Under the pieces are notes generated by a model. The model did no database searches. It saw only the letters and a list, made by a program, of their open reading frames with translations, and had not been told where the DNA came from. A program made the position numbers and the translations under genes. A DNA stretch of 64,000 bases from JAWSVE01 sp050789445 (GTDB taxonomy: Bacteria > Pseudomonadota > Gammaproteobacteria > Pseudomonadales > Cellvibrionaceae), in contig JAILXR010000001.1 in assembly GCA_050789445.1 (NCBI GenBank), positions 1,798,001 through 1,862,000 on the forward strand. Reading direction: 5' to 3'. Shown here one piece after another: positions 1-8,702 of the stretch. The first letter of the stretch is position 1. The number at the start of each line of letters is the position of its first letter.

Positions 1-926
1 CTCAACATCTTCAATCAACGACAACATGTCGCCCATACCAAGAATACGGCCCGCCAAACGATCAGGGTAAAAAGGTTCGAGTGCATCAACCTTTTCGCCG
101 ACACCTAAGAACTTGATCGGTTTACCTGTGACATGCCGAACAGAAAGTGCTGCACCGCCTCTTGCATCACCATCGGCCTTTGTCAGTATGACGCCTGTAA
201 GTGGAAGGGCTTCGTTAAATGCTTTTGCTGTATTAACAGCATCTTGACCAATCATGGCATCAATAACGAATAATGTTTCAACGGGATCAAGTAACTTATG
301 CAGCGACTGAATCTCAGACATAAGGGACTCATCTATATGCAGCCGACCAGCCGTATCAACGATCACAACATCAAAGAAATGCTTTTTCGCATGCGCTAAA
401 GCGCCCGAAGCAATCGCGTCTGGTTTTTGATCTGGACTACTCGGGAAGCACTCTACTTCAATCTCACTAGCGAGTGTCATCAACTGCTCAATGGCGGCTG
501 GGCGATAAACATCAGCACTGACCACCAATACTTTTTTCTTTTGACGATCTTTTAAAAATCGAGCTAATTTGGCAACTGAAGTCGTTTTACCCGCACCCTG
601 CAAACCAGCCATAAGAATGACAGCCGGTGGCTTAGCAGCCAGATTTAATTCTTCATTTGCCTCTCCCATCACCGAAGTGAGTTCAGCTTCAACAATTTTC
701 AGGAATTGCTGCCCAGGGTTTAATGCTCGAGAAACCTCCTGCCCCAGTGCCCGCTTACGTACCTGCCCAACAAAGTCCTTCACTACAGGAAGAGCGACAT
801 CGGCTTCGAGCAGAGCTTTTCGCACTTCTCGCAAGGTATCCGAGATGTTTTTTTCAGTTAACTTCGCCTTGCCTGATACCGAGCGAAGTGATTTAGTAAT
901 ACGATCTGATAGGTTCTCAAACATAG
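1..926 (-). CDS. ffh: Signal recognition particle GTPase Ffh (N-terminal part, cut by window edge)
   Basis: This is the protein subunit of the signal recognition particle; with 4.5S RNA it binds signal sequences emerging from the ribosome and docks on FtsY. The reverse strand from an ATG at 926 reads MFENLSDRITKSL, followed by the N-domain helices and then the G domain. The P-loop GLQGAGKTT is visible near residue 107, then DVYRPAAIEQL, DTAGR and TKADGD, the SRP-GTPase G motifs. About 308 residues are present; the end of the G domain and the methionine-rich M domain lie off the left edge. It is divergent from the YpjD-like gene, the usual gammaproteobacterial order. Identification is firm. 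Confidence 0.97.
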
Positions 927-1073
927 GAAATCAAATTTATTTCTGGGTTATAGGTTGGTTATAATTGATTCTGCTTTAAATAAGAGCGAGATTATAACTC
1001 ATAATCTCGCTAGTAGTCCGCTACTCACTTCTATTTCAAACAGCCTTGTGACACACTCTCGCCATTACGGAGA

Positions 1074-1913
1074 ATGAATAACGCCATGTCATTTGTCACA
1101 ATTGTCAACATTATTGCCATTGCACTCTATTTGCTAGCTACTGGCTATTTGTTAGTCCAGTTTTCTCGGCAACGCTCTCTACAACAGAAGCCGCAAACAT
1201 TTTTGATTGTTGGCTGCTCTGTGCTCGCTCTGACTGCACACGCTATCGGCTTAGAACAAACTGTTTTTGTAAATCACGTAGGTTTAAATCAAGGAGCAAC
1301 GACGGGCATCGATGCTGGGCTCTTCAAATTACCGACTCTTTTTTTCTGGCTAATCAATTTAATTGTACTGATTAGCGGCTTAAAAAAACCACTACACAAC
1401 CTTTTTATCTTTTTATTCCCACTATCCTCGATAGCCATTCTGGTGTCCCACATTGGGGATAGCCGGATCGTCAGTGCCAGTCCAGCTGTAGGGCATATTT
1501 TTATCGCCCTTTTAGCCTCAGGTTTTTTAACCATAGCAACACTTCAAGCGCTCGCTCTTGCTTATCAAGACCATCAACTCAAACATAAAAACACAAGTGG
1601 AATTATCAAGCTGCTGCCACCACTCCAAACCATGGAAAGCTTAATGTTTCAACTGCTTTGGATAGGCGAAGTACTGCTAACTATATTAATAGTTTCAGGG
1701 ATTTTAATCATTGATGACATTTCGGCCCAAAAACAGGCACACACATTAATTTTTTCGCTCCTAGCTTGGCTTATTTATGCTGTACTGTTATGGGGGCGAC
1801 ACTGGTTAGGATGGCGCGGCAACATCGCTATACGCTGGACCCTTGGCGGCTTCGTTCTTTTGATGCTGGCTTATGTCGGCACACAAATGGTCTATCAAGT
1901 TATACTCGGTTAA
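1074..1913 (+). CDS. YpjD-like inner-membrane protein, CcsA/CcmF cytochrome c assembly family
   Basis: This predicted polytopic inner-membrane protein of about 279 residues has roughly eight hydrophobic segments and belongs, by appearance and by position beside ffh and a CorB gene, to the YpjD branch of the CcsA/CcmC cytochrome c assembly superfamily. The segment GHIFIALLASGFLTIATLQA and the following charged loop are typical of the family. Its exact role is unknown; the family includes haem handlers, but this branch has no proven function. The ATG at 1074 sits only one base after a GGAG-like sequence, so the second ATG at 1086 (spacing about 13) is a possible alternative start. The next gene begins about 90 bases downstream, so co-transcription with it is likely. 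Confidence 0.8.
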   Translation: MNNAMSFVTIVNIIAIALYLLATGYLLVQFSRQRSLQQKPQTFLIVGCSVLALTAHAIGLEQTVFVNHVGLNQGATTGIDAGLFKLPTLFFWLINLIVLISGLKKPLHNLFIFLFPLSSIAILVSHIGDSRIVSASPAVGHIFIALLASGFLTIATLQALALAYQDHQLKHKNTSGIIKLLPPLQTMESLMFQLLWIGEVLLTILIVSGILIIDDISAQKQAHTLIFSLLAWLIYAVLLWGRHWLGWRGNIAIRWTLGGFVLLMLAYVGTQMVYQVILG

Positions 1914-2004
1914 ACCTTATAACCTATCGATCACTTTTTAAAGTTGCCAAACGAGAAGTTAGCCTTCAAGATACTCATCCGACAAGCCTCACAGGTCTCA
2001 ATCA

Positions 2005-3291
2005 TTGAACGACGTCCCTCTGGGAGTACTTTTTACTGTACTCGCCATACTCATTTTATTCTCTGCATTTTTCTCCAGCTCTGAAACAGGCATGATGGCG
2101 CTAAATCGCTATCGCCTAAAGCATCTCGTCAAGAAGAAAAATAAAGGGGCACTTCGTGCTACGCATCTATTAAAACGGCCCGACCGCCTTATCGGCGTCA
2201 TTTTAATCGGCAACAATCTCGTCAATATCCTCGCTTCCGCAATCGCAACCGTTATAGCCATGCGGTTATACGGTGATGCTGGGATTGCCATTGCAACAGT
2301 TCTATTGACACTGGTGATTTTAATTTTTGCAGAAGTCACACCGAAAACTATTGCAGCTCTCCACCCTGAGCGAATTGCATTCCCCGCGAGCATTATTCTT
2401 AAACCATTACTGTGGTGTCTTTACCCTGCAGTCTGGGTCATCAACCACATCTCTAATTATCTGGCTCACCTCCTTGGTGTTGATCCACACAACCATAATC
2501 AGGGAGAGCACTTGCGGCCCGAAGAATTGCGAACAGTTGTTGATGAAGCCGGCGATCTCATTCCTGATCAACATCAGGAAATGCTACTGAATATTTTAGA
2601 TCTCGAAAAAGCGAGCGTTGAAGATATTATGATTCCTCGCAATGAAGTTGTGGGCTTAGATTTAGAAGATGACATCCCAACTTTACTGAAAAAAATTCGG
2701 GCAAGTGAATACACTAGACTGCCCGTTTACGAAGGCGACATAAATAATGTTGTTGGGATGCTACATCTACGCAATGCATCTCGGTTTTTGTATGGCGAAG
2801 ACACTGACGTAACTCACGACGCGATCAAACGCTTTACCCTTGAACCTTATTTTGTACCTATGAGTACTCAACTACACACACAGCTACTAAATTTCCAAAA
2901 ACAAAAGAGAAGAATTGCCATTGTTGTCGACGAATATGGCGACGTACAAGGTGTGGTTACACTGGAAGATTTACTGGAAGAAATTGTTGGCGACTTCACG
3001 ACCAATCTTGCTGAAGAACAGCATCAAGAGATAGTTGCAGCTGGCGATGGTTGGTATTTAATTGAAGGCGGAACATCTATCAGAGATATCAACAGAGCGC
3101 TTGAGTGGGATCTCACGAGTCGCGGCCCCAAAACACTGAATGGATTTATGATGGAATATCTCGAAAACATTCCTGATGGTAATACCTGTATACAAGTAGG
3201 ACATTTTCGTTTTGAAACAGTAACCATCAATGACAAGATGATCGAACATGCAAAAGTTCGCTCTATTCCGCCACAACCGACACTTTTTTAA
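2005..3291 (+). CDS. CorB/CNNM-type transporter: DUF21, CBS pair and CorC_HlyC domains
   Basis: This inner-membrane protein belongs to the CNNM/CorB family linked to magnesium or cobalt efflux and resistance. Order seen: a DUF21 transmembrane domain (residues about 1-150, including FSSSETGMMALNRYRLKHL), a pair of CBS domains (about 200-330, starting near EDIMIPRNEVVGL and ending near VVDEYGDVQGVVTLEDLLEEI), and a C-terminal CorC_HlyC domain (about 345-425). The length of 428 residues is normal. The first codon is TTG at 2005 with a weak AGG about ten bases upstream; no better start upstream keeps the conserved N-terminus. It follows the YpjD-like gene, matching the ffh-ypjD-corB arrangement known from other gammaproteobacteria. 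Confidence 0.92.
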   Translation: MNDVPLGVLFTVLAILILFSAFFSSSETGMMALNRYRLKHLVKKKNKGALRATHLLKRPDRLIGVILIGNNLVNILASAIATVIAMRLYGDAGIAIATVLLTLVILIFAEVTPKTIAALHPERIAFPASIILKPLLWCLYPAVWVINHISNYLAHLLGVDPHNHNQGEHLRPEELRTVVDEAGDLIPDQHQEMLLNILDLEKASVEDIMIPRNEVVGLDLEDDIPTLLKKIRASEYTRLPVYEGDINNVVGMLHLRNASRFLYGEDTDVTHDAIKRFTLEPYFVPMSTQLHTQLLNFQKQKRRIAIVVDEYGDVQGVVTLEDLLEEIVGDFTTNLAEEQHQEIVAAGDGWYLIEGGTSIRDINRALEWDLTSRGPKTLNGFMMEYLENIPDGNTCIQVGHFRFETVTINDKMIEHAKVRSIPPQPTLF

Positions 3292-3322
3292 ACTTGCCTT
3301 AATTCTGCGAAGTAGATAGCGC

Positions 3323-3943
3323 CTAAGTATTTTCTATCAACGGCTTACGCTGAATTTCTGGCGCTTTGCTTTCTCTCTCTATTCCCGCATTCCAAGCGTC
3401 ATTCATAAACTCTACAATAATCTTTGCAGTCAATCCCCAGATACGGAAGCCCTCATAATGGTAAACGGGACACCACCACTCCTCATCAAGTCGGTAATAA
3501 ACATCAGTCTGAGTACGACGATCTTCTAAAAAGAAAGAAACGGGGACACGAAAGATTGCATCTAACTCATCTGGGTTGGCTGTTAAGCTAACATCGTGCG
3601 GGATGATCCCGACATAAGGCGTTACCTTTAACCCCCAGCGAGACATCATTGGTCGCTGAACATTAATAACATCAACCACAGACATCGGCAGACCAACTTC
3701 TTCTTCAGATTCTCTTAACGCCGTATAAACAAGGTTCTCATCATCCTCTTCCCATTTTCCACCTGGAAAGCTCACCTCTCCAGCATGACTAGACAGATGA
3801 TCTGCTCGACGAGTTAAGATAATTTCTGGAGTCTCAGGATGGTCTGTTACAGGTATTAACACTCCAGCCTCCTTTGGAAACACCCCAGATTTTTCTAAGG
3901 CATGCCTCTGTACTGTATAGTTTTTCCTAAGATGCTCTATCAT
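3323..3943 (-). CDS. Nudix hydrolase, CoA pyrophosphatase (NudL/YeaB) type
   Basis: Members of this family split coenzyme A into phosphopantetheine and 3',5'-ADP in the cytoplasm. The 206-residue protein shows the CoA-pyrophosphatase layout: ILTRRADHLSSHAGEVSFPGG (residues 42-62), then the Nudix helix with REsEEEVG at 77-84, where the glutamates bind magnesium. The Arg pair in LTRR and the HAGEVSFPGG block are the features that separate this branch from other Nudix proteins. The ATG at 3943 is preceded by a GAGAGAG purine stretch. It is convergent with the CorB-like gene. Substrate is inferred from the family, not proven here. Confidence 0.88.
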   Translation of the reverse strand: MIEHLRKNYTVQRHALEKSGVFPKEAGVLIPVTDHPETPEIILTRRADHLSSHAGEVSFPGGKWEEDDENLVYTALRESEEEVGLPMSVVDVINVQRPMMSRWGLKVTPYVGIIPHDVSLTANPDELDAIFRVPVSFFLEDRRTQTDVYYRLDEEWWCPVYHYEGFRIWGLTAKIIVEFMNDAWNAGIERESKAPEIQRKPLIENT

Positions 3944-4345
3944 TTTCTCTCTCTAAATCTATTACGCCAATATACCATCAACCAATAACGATTTTTGTAA
4001 CGAGATGACCAATCAATGAAAATTGTGACGAAATTATTTTTTTAGTCGCAATTAGTTAACCAAGAATGAGATTAGGAACCAAAAATAACGTGTTGTTTTC
4101 ATAAGGATTTTAAAAACCATAAATCACTCACAGTAGACCAATTTATCTATATAGCCAGACATTCTAAATAATGCCCTACACATTACATTACGGTGTTTGG
4201 TAGGATCGATTCCAGTCGGGGTACTTTGAAGGCTATCTAGGCGAAATACCTTTTTAAAGCAAACCCTGCACGAGTATTTAATAAAACAAAAAGAACGCTC
4301 TTGATTAAAAAAACGCTGTTGATAATATAAACAAGGGGGGAAGAG
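3944..4345. other. Intergenic region between divergent genes
   Basis: This 402-base, AT-rich stretch separates the divergent NudL-like and DUF3135 genes and must hold both promoters. No protein is recognisable. Around 4218-4250 a GGTA...TACC pair with an inner TTTG/CGAAA pairing could form a small stem followed by five T residues; I cannot assign it to a known RNA. Confidence 0.4.
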
Positions 4346-4696
4346 ATGCCACTAGAACTACCTGACTTTGACACTCTCAAAAATCTAGCCGAGAAAGATC
4401 CTGAGGCCCTCGAGGCTCTTCGCCAGAAACATGTAAGCTCACTGATCGAGAGTGCTCCTGCACACCACCAGCAACGCTTAAAGGGGCTGCAATTTCAAAT
4501 TGATGCGCAACGTAAAATCCACACTAACCCCTTATCAGCTTGCATTAAGATTTCACAAATGATGCACGACTCATTCGGTGAAATGCGACTACTTCTAAAT
4601 AGTATGGTCGATGGTAATATCTCCGACCGTACCAACACTAAAAGTGACGACATATCCCACTCCCCCGGCCAAGTAATTCAATTCAGAGGCGCATAA
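4346..4696 (+). CDS. DUF3135 domain protein
   Basis: This small cytoplasmic protein of 116 residues is of unknown function. The start LPDFDTLKNLAEKDPEALE, then RLKGLQFQIDAQR and a C-terminal segment with SACIKISQMMHDSF, match the pattern of DUF3135, a family common in marine gammaproteobacteria. It is predicted to be helical, soluble and without a signal peptide. The ATG follows a GGGGGGAAGAG purine tract at about 4334-4345, a good ribosome-binding site. It is a single-gene unit closed by an AT-rich terminator just downstream. Confidence 0.8.
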   Translation: MPLELPDFDTLKNLAEKDPEALEALRQKHVSSLIESAPAHHQQRLKGLQFQIDAQRKIHTNPLSACIKISQMMHDSFGEMRLLLNSMVDGNISDRTNTKSDDISHSPGQVIQFRGA

Positions 4697-4705
4697 ATAT
4701 TCGAA

Positions 4706-4747
4706 GAAAAAAGATAAAAACATGCTCACCCTCCGTTATCTTTTTTC
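4706..4747 (+). terminator. AT-rich intrinsic terminator
   Basis: A 12-base inverted repeat, GAAAAAAGATAA at 4706-4717 and TTATCTTTTTTC at 4736-4747, lies just after the DUF3135 gene. The right arm supplies the T-run. The stem is weak because it is mostly A-T. Confidence 0.5.
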
Positions 4748-4874
4748 TTTGTTTTCATGACACCTCTTTTCAACTCTCATCTCTATAACCTCTTTTTCAC
4801 TTACCGTAGTATACTGCCCCCTCAAAATTCAGATAAAAACATAGAGTCAAACGGCTAAAATAAAGGTTGCAACA

Positions 4875-5417
4875 ATGAAGTTTTGTAGTAATTGCGGTAA
4901 TGATATCGAGCGAAAAATCCCTGAAGGTGATGACCGTGAACGCCATGTTTGCGGAAATTGCGACACCATTCACTACCAAAACCCCCGCATTATCACTGGC
5001 TGCTTACCGGTCTACGAAGACAAAGTACTTTTATGCAAGAGAGCAATAGAACCTAGATATGGCCACTGGACTTTACCTGCAGGCTTTATGGAGAACGGAG
5101 AAACGATACAAGAAGGTGCATTGCGAGAGTCTTGGGAAGAAGCGAAAGCCTCTATCGATGTTGATTCACTGTACACGATGTTTAATTTACCTCACATAAA
5201 CCAAGTGTATTTTTTCTATCGCGGCACATTAAGTAATTTAGAATTTGGGGCAGGAATAGAATCGATCGACGTGCAATTATTTACAGAAGAGACTATCCCT
5301 TGGGATGAGCTGGCGTTTCCTGTCATCAAGAAAACGCTCGAACATTATTTTAATGATAGAAAAACAAATGACTTCCCTATGAGGACAGAAGATTTACATT
5401 ACAAACCAAGAAGCTGA
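4875..5417 (+). CDS. Nudix hydrolase with N-terminal zinc ribbon
   Basis: This 180-residue cytoplasmic pyrophosphohydrolase has a zinc ribbon formed by CSNC (residues 4-7) and CGNC (26-29), followed by a Nudix domain with a perfect signature, G-x5-E-x7-RE-x2-EE, around GFMENGETIQEGALRESWEE. This combination is known for Nudix proteins acting on dinucleotides such as NADH or FAD, but the substrate cannot be read from sequence. An AAGG box eight bases before the ATG supports the start. The downstream gene is on the other strand. Confidence 0.88.
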   Translation: MKFCSNCGNDIERKIPEGDDRERHVCGNCDTIHYQNPRIITGCLPVYEDKVLLCKRAIEPRYGHWTLPAGFMENGETIQEGALRESWEEAKASIDVDSLYTMFNLPHINQVYFFYRGTLSNLEFGAGIESIDVQLFTEETIPWDELAFPVIKKTLEHYFNDRKTNDFPMRTEDLHYKPRS

Positions 5418-5446
5418 TACTCTAAAAAGTAATTATGTAACGCTAA

Positions 5447-5770
5447 TTAAGCCAACGTGTCTTCATTAGCCAAAACAATAACCTCATATGCAGGCTCTTC
5501 ATAAACGTGAGCCGATTTCATTGCCCTAATCACCTTTCTCGCCACGCTATTTTCACACAACATTTCCACTTTATATTCTGGCACCGCCTCAACAACTCCT
5601 TCAACCCCTATCGCAGGGTGACTACCCTTTAAAGGACGAAATTGTCCCTCACCTAACACTTGCCAACTGCAATAATCATAATTGCCTATTTTGCCTGCTC
5701 CAGCGCTAAACATTGCGCTCTTTACTTTTTCAACATTAGTTTTTGGTATAAACACATTTATTTTAATCAT
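5447..5770 (-). CDS. YqfO/NIF3 CutA-like domain protein
   Basis: This small cytoplasmic protein of about 107 residues resembles the CutA-like domain inserted in bacterial NIF3/YqfO proteins, standing alone here as it does in many gammaproteobacteria. Typical segments are INVFIPKTNVEKVKSAMFSAGAG, IGNYDYCSWQVLGEGQFRPL and a C-terminal HVYEEPAYEVI. The function is unknown; a metal- or ligand-binding trimer is the usual suggestion for the fold. I chose the ATG at 5770 because GAGG lies six bases before it; a further ATG four codons upstream lacks such a site. Confidence 0.8.
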   Translation of the reverse strand: MIKINVFIPKTNVEKVKSAMFSAGAGKIGNYDYCSWQVLGEGQFRPLKGSHPAIGVEGVVEAVPEYKVEMLCENSVARKVIRAMKSAHVYEEPAYEVIVLANEDTLA

Positions 5771-5949
5771 CACGAACCTCATAACAACTCAGCACAACAG
5801 ATCATCATCGCCTATACTCTCCGTCTAACTCAAAGACTTTTAGATACCTGACGTAATTCAAAATTTAATTATTATCACCTTTAGATCGACATCATTAAAT
5901 GGCACACTCACCTAACCCCATTTGAAAATTATAACTATCGTTACTCAAT

Positions 5950-6807
5950 ATGACTCAACAATCTATCTTTAAATCAGAACATGGCGAACAAGAAATTAAA
6001 GCTAAATATAGCGAATGGCTAAAACACTGGCCTGTTGAGAAACAATTAATGGCAATACCTACTCGCTTCGGGAAAACCTGTATTATTGCTAGCGGTCATA
6101 CTGACAACCCACCCGTTTTTTTATTTCATGGAGCGGGAACAAATTCAATCATGTGGTTAAGGGATATCGCAACGCTGACCAAAAGTCATCGCGTTTATGC
6201 CGTCGACATTCTCGGCCAACCGGGACACAGTGAACAAAACCCACTTGACTTTAAATCAACGGATTATGCCGATTGGATCAAAGAAACATTAGACACTCTA
6301 GAGGTGAAGCGAGCTATTTTCATCGGCATGTCACTAGGGGGATGGATGAGCTTAAAGTTTGCCTGCGCCTGGCCCGAAAGAGTAACAAAGCTTGCACTAT
6401 TATCTCCTGCCGGCATAACCAACCCACGCAAACGTTTCCTCGCTAAAATTGTTAGCACAGGAGCCCTAGGCTCAACGGGACGAAAAATATTATTTAACAA
6501 CATCATTAAAAATGATCACATAGAAAAGAGAATGGCCGATTATCTACATTTATCGTTTCGCCACTTTAAGCCCAAGATGCAACCCATCCCTAAATTCAAA
6601 AAAAACCAACTCTCACAACTGTATTGCCCTACTTTTCTTATGGTTGGTGGCAAAGACGCAATTTTCGACCCGAATAAAATATTACTTCGGTTAGCGAAAT
6701 ATATACCTCAAGTAGAAGTTATCTATCGAGAGGAAAGCGGGCATATGCTAGGCGAATACACTAGAGACTTAGATCGTTTTCTTTTGACAGAATATGCTCC
6801 AGACTAA
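5950..6807 (+). CDS. Alpha/beta hydrolase
   Basis: This 285-residue soluble alpha/beta-hydrolase-fold enzyme of unknown substrate has an oxyanion-hole HG in FLFHGAGTNSIMW, the nucleophile elbow G-M-S-L-G in IFIGMSLGGWMSL, an acid in MVGGKDAIFDP and the catalytic histidine in EESGHML near the C-terminus. The pattern fits the esterase/lipase and proline-iminopeptidase-like group. No signal peptide is evident. No clear Shine-Dalgarno sequence precedes the ATG. It is convergent with the GlpD-type gene, so there is no operon partner to suggest a pathway. Confidence 0.88.
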   Translation: MTQQSIFKSEHGEQEIKAKYSEWLKHWPVEKQLMAIPTRFGKTCIIASGHTDNPPVFLFHGAGTNSIMWLRDIATLTKSHRVYAVDILGQPGHSEQNPLDFKSTDYADWIKETLDTLEVKRAIFIGMSLGGWMSLKFACAWPERVTKLALLSPAGITNPRKRFLAKIVSTGALGSTGRKILFNNIIKNDHIEKRMADYLHLSFRHFKPKMQPIPKFKKNQLSQLYCPTFLMVGGKDAIFDPNKILLRLAKYIPQVEVIYREESGHMLGEYTRDLDRFLLTEYAPD

Positions 6808-6832
6808 CACCCCGTTTTTCATATTGAATACG

Positions 6833-8458
6833 CTATAAGCGAGAAATTTTCCGTCGATACTCTTCATATTTTTCGTTTGCCTGCTCACCAAATAAAATAG
6901 TGCACAATTCTTCTAAACCAGAGCTCGACATCAATGTATCTTTTCTCAGAACCAAAGACACTTTACTTCGACGGCGTAAAAAATCATCTAACGTAATAAT
7001 CATTTCTGTTTTCGCCATTAACTCTAATTCACAACGAGTATATTCAATTTCTTCAATCGGCTTTTCTAACGCTCTCGAATCATTTTTTATATCATCAAGT
7101 AAACTATTTGCTAGTTCTCCGTAACGTCTCCATATTCTTTCTGATAACGGCTCGCCTGATAACGTTTCGACTTTAGAGTCAATATTAAACTCACTCGCTT
7201 TTTTTAAAAATTCAGATTTTAATTCTGCACTCGGCTCTCCATACCAACGATCCGAACTGTCATTGAGAGCAAGATCCAGGTTCATATCTCTAACAAGATC
7301 GACAACCTCCTCTCCAACATTGACACAGTCTGTTAATTTTCCACCAAAAATACTAATAAATTTTTCGGTTTTATCGGCATCTATTGCATGCTTACGAGAC
7401 AAGTGAATCCAATCTACTTCGCCATCATCACCAAGCTCTATCGCCAAAGGTCTGACACCACAACGTTCTGACACTATATCGTTGACAGTTAATTCTTTTT
7501 TAAGATTCAGCAATTGATTGGCGTTATTCAAAATAAACTGGCGATCTTCTTCCGTCACTTTTGATATAGGGTTTTCTACTGGAGTATCTGTCGTGCCAAT
7601 ACAGGTTTTCGGTCCCATCGGGATGACGAAAAACAATCGCCCATCGCTAGCAAAAAAAGCTAATATTCTTTCATGATCGGTAATGCGATCTACGATCAAA
7701 TGCACGCCTTTCGAAAACACATGTTGATGGCTCGTCTTTCGATTATTTAATGCGTTATATTGATCAACAAAAGGTCCACAAGCATTCACTATTGATTTGG
7801 AGCGAATAAAAAAAGTATCGCCACCCTTTCGATCTTTTATTTGGGTTTTCCATTCGCCGTTTTCAAAAACTGATCCTTTCGCTTCTACATAATTTGCAGC
7901 GACACAACCCTTTTCCATCGCCTTGCGTATGAACCGAAAAACAAAACGTGAATCATTATCAGGCAAATAACAATCAGAATACTCTAGACCACCTGCAACA
8001 CCATCCGTATTAATAACAGGCTCTTCTCTTTTAATTCGGCCCAACGTTAAAAAGCGCGGCGCCTTAGTAAAACAAGCTCCCATGAGCCAATAAAAAACCG
8101 AACCTAAAAAAACAAAAAAAGCAGGCATTCGAAAGCCTTTTTTAATCGTTGTAAAAAAACGGATTTCTTTTACGCTGGATGGATAATGTCGCATTAAATG
8201 ATTCCGGCTGCGGCAAAGCTTACTCACCAACATTAACTCACCGCTTTCTAAATATTTAATTCCACCCCATGCTAAATTTGAAGAGTTTGAGCTAGAACAA
8301 CTCGAAAAATCACTACGCTCAACTAAAGCAACACGCGCTCCTTTGGCAGATAATGCAGAAGCACATACAGCACCATTTATCCCACCACCAATAACTAGCG
8401 TGTCAAAACATTGCGATTCGAATTTGTTTAAATTCTTTTGCCTTAACTCAGCACTCAT
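6833..8458 (-). CDS. FAD-dependent glycerol-3-phosphate dehydrogenase-like protein (GlpD family)
   Basis: This flavoprotein oxidoreductase of the GlpD family oxidises glycerol-3-phosphate to dihydroxyacetone phosphate at the membrane. The N-terminus carries the FAD-binding DTLVIGGGINGAVCASAL motif, followed by the family-typical SSNLAWGGIKYLESGE segment and later RCGVRPLA and IFGGKLTD. Length, about 541 residues, is normal. I prefer the ATG at 8458, which has GAG six bases upstream, over one ten codons earlier without such a site. The usual glpD neighbours (glpK, glpF, glpR) are not in the window. The variant SSNSSNLAWGG differs from the classical SSKLIHGG, so another hydroxy-acid substrate is possible. 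Confidence 0.83.
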   Translation of the reverse strand: MSAELRQKNLNKFESQCFDTLVIGGGINGAVCASALSAKGARVALVERSDFSSCSSSNSSNLAWGGIKYLESGELMLVSKLCRSRNHLMRHYPSSVKEIRFFTTIKKGFRMPAFFVFLGSVFYWLMGACFTKAPRFLTLGRIKREEPVINTDGVAGGLEYSDCYLPDNDSRFVFRFIRKAMEKGCVAANYVEAKGSVFENGEWKTQIKDRKGGDTFFIRSKSIVNACGPFVDQYNALNNRKTSHQHVFSKGVHLIVDRITDHERILAFFASDGRLFFVIPMGPKTCIGTTDTPVENPISKVTEEDRQFILNNANQLLNLKKELTVNDIVSERCGVRPLAIELGDDGEVDWIHLSRKHAIDADKTEKFISIFGGKLTDCVNVGEEVVDLVRDMNLDLALNDSSDRWYGEPSAELKSEFLKKASEFNIDSKVETLSGEPLSERIWRRYGELANSLLDDIKNDSRALEKPIEEIEYTRCELELMAKTEMIITLDDFLRRRSKVSLVLRKDTLMSSSGLEELCTILFGEQANEKYEEYRRKISRL

Positions 8459-8702
8459 AAACGACTCTTTATCCAATATAATTTGCATTATCGCTCTTCA
8501 TTATGACAGGAAGAAAAGCGACTACAACAGACTCATAAATAACAAACTTTACAATAACTGTGACCAACCCCCAATAAATGCAGATGAATGTAAAGGGATC
8601 TTAAGTGGCCAAGTATCGATATGCTATGATTATTCCCAACACCTAAAAGACAATTATCTTAAAATGGTTACATTTAATTTGAAAACAAACCCTACCAGCA
8701 TC

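Noticed and set aside
8343..8702. N-terminal extension of the metalloprotease lipoprotein by 120 codons
   Set aside because: The extension runs antisense through the GlpD-type gene start and has no signal peptide; the ATG at 8703 gives a proper lipoprotein signal.
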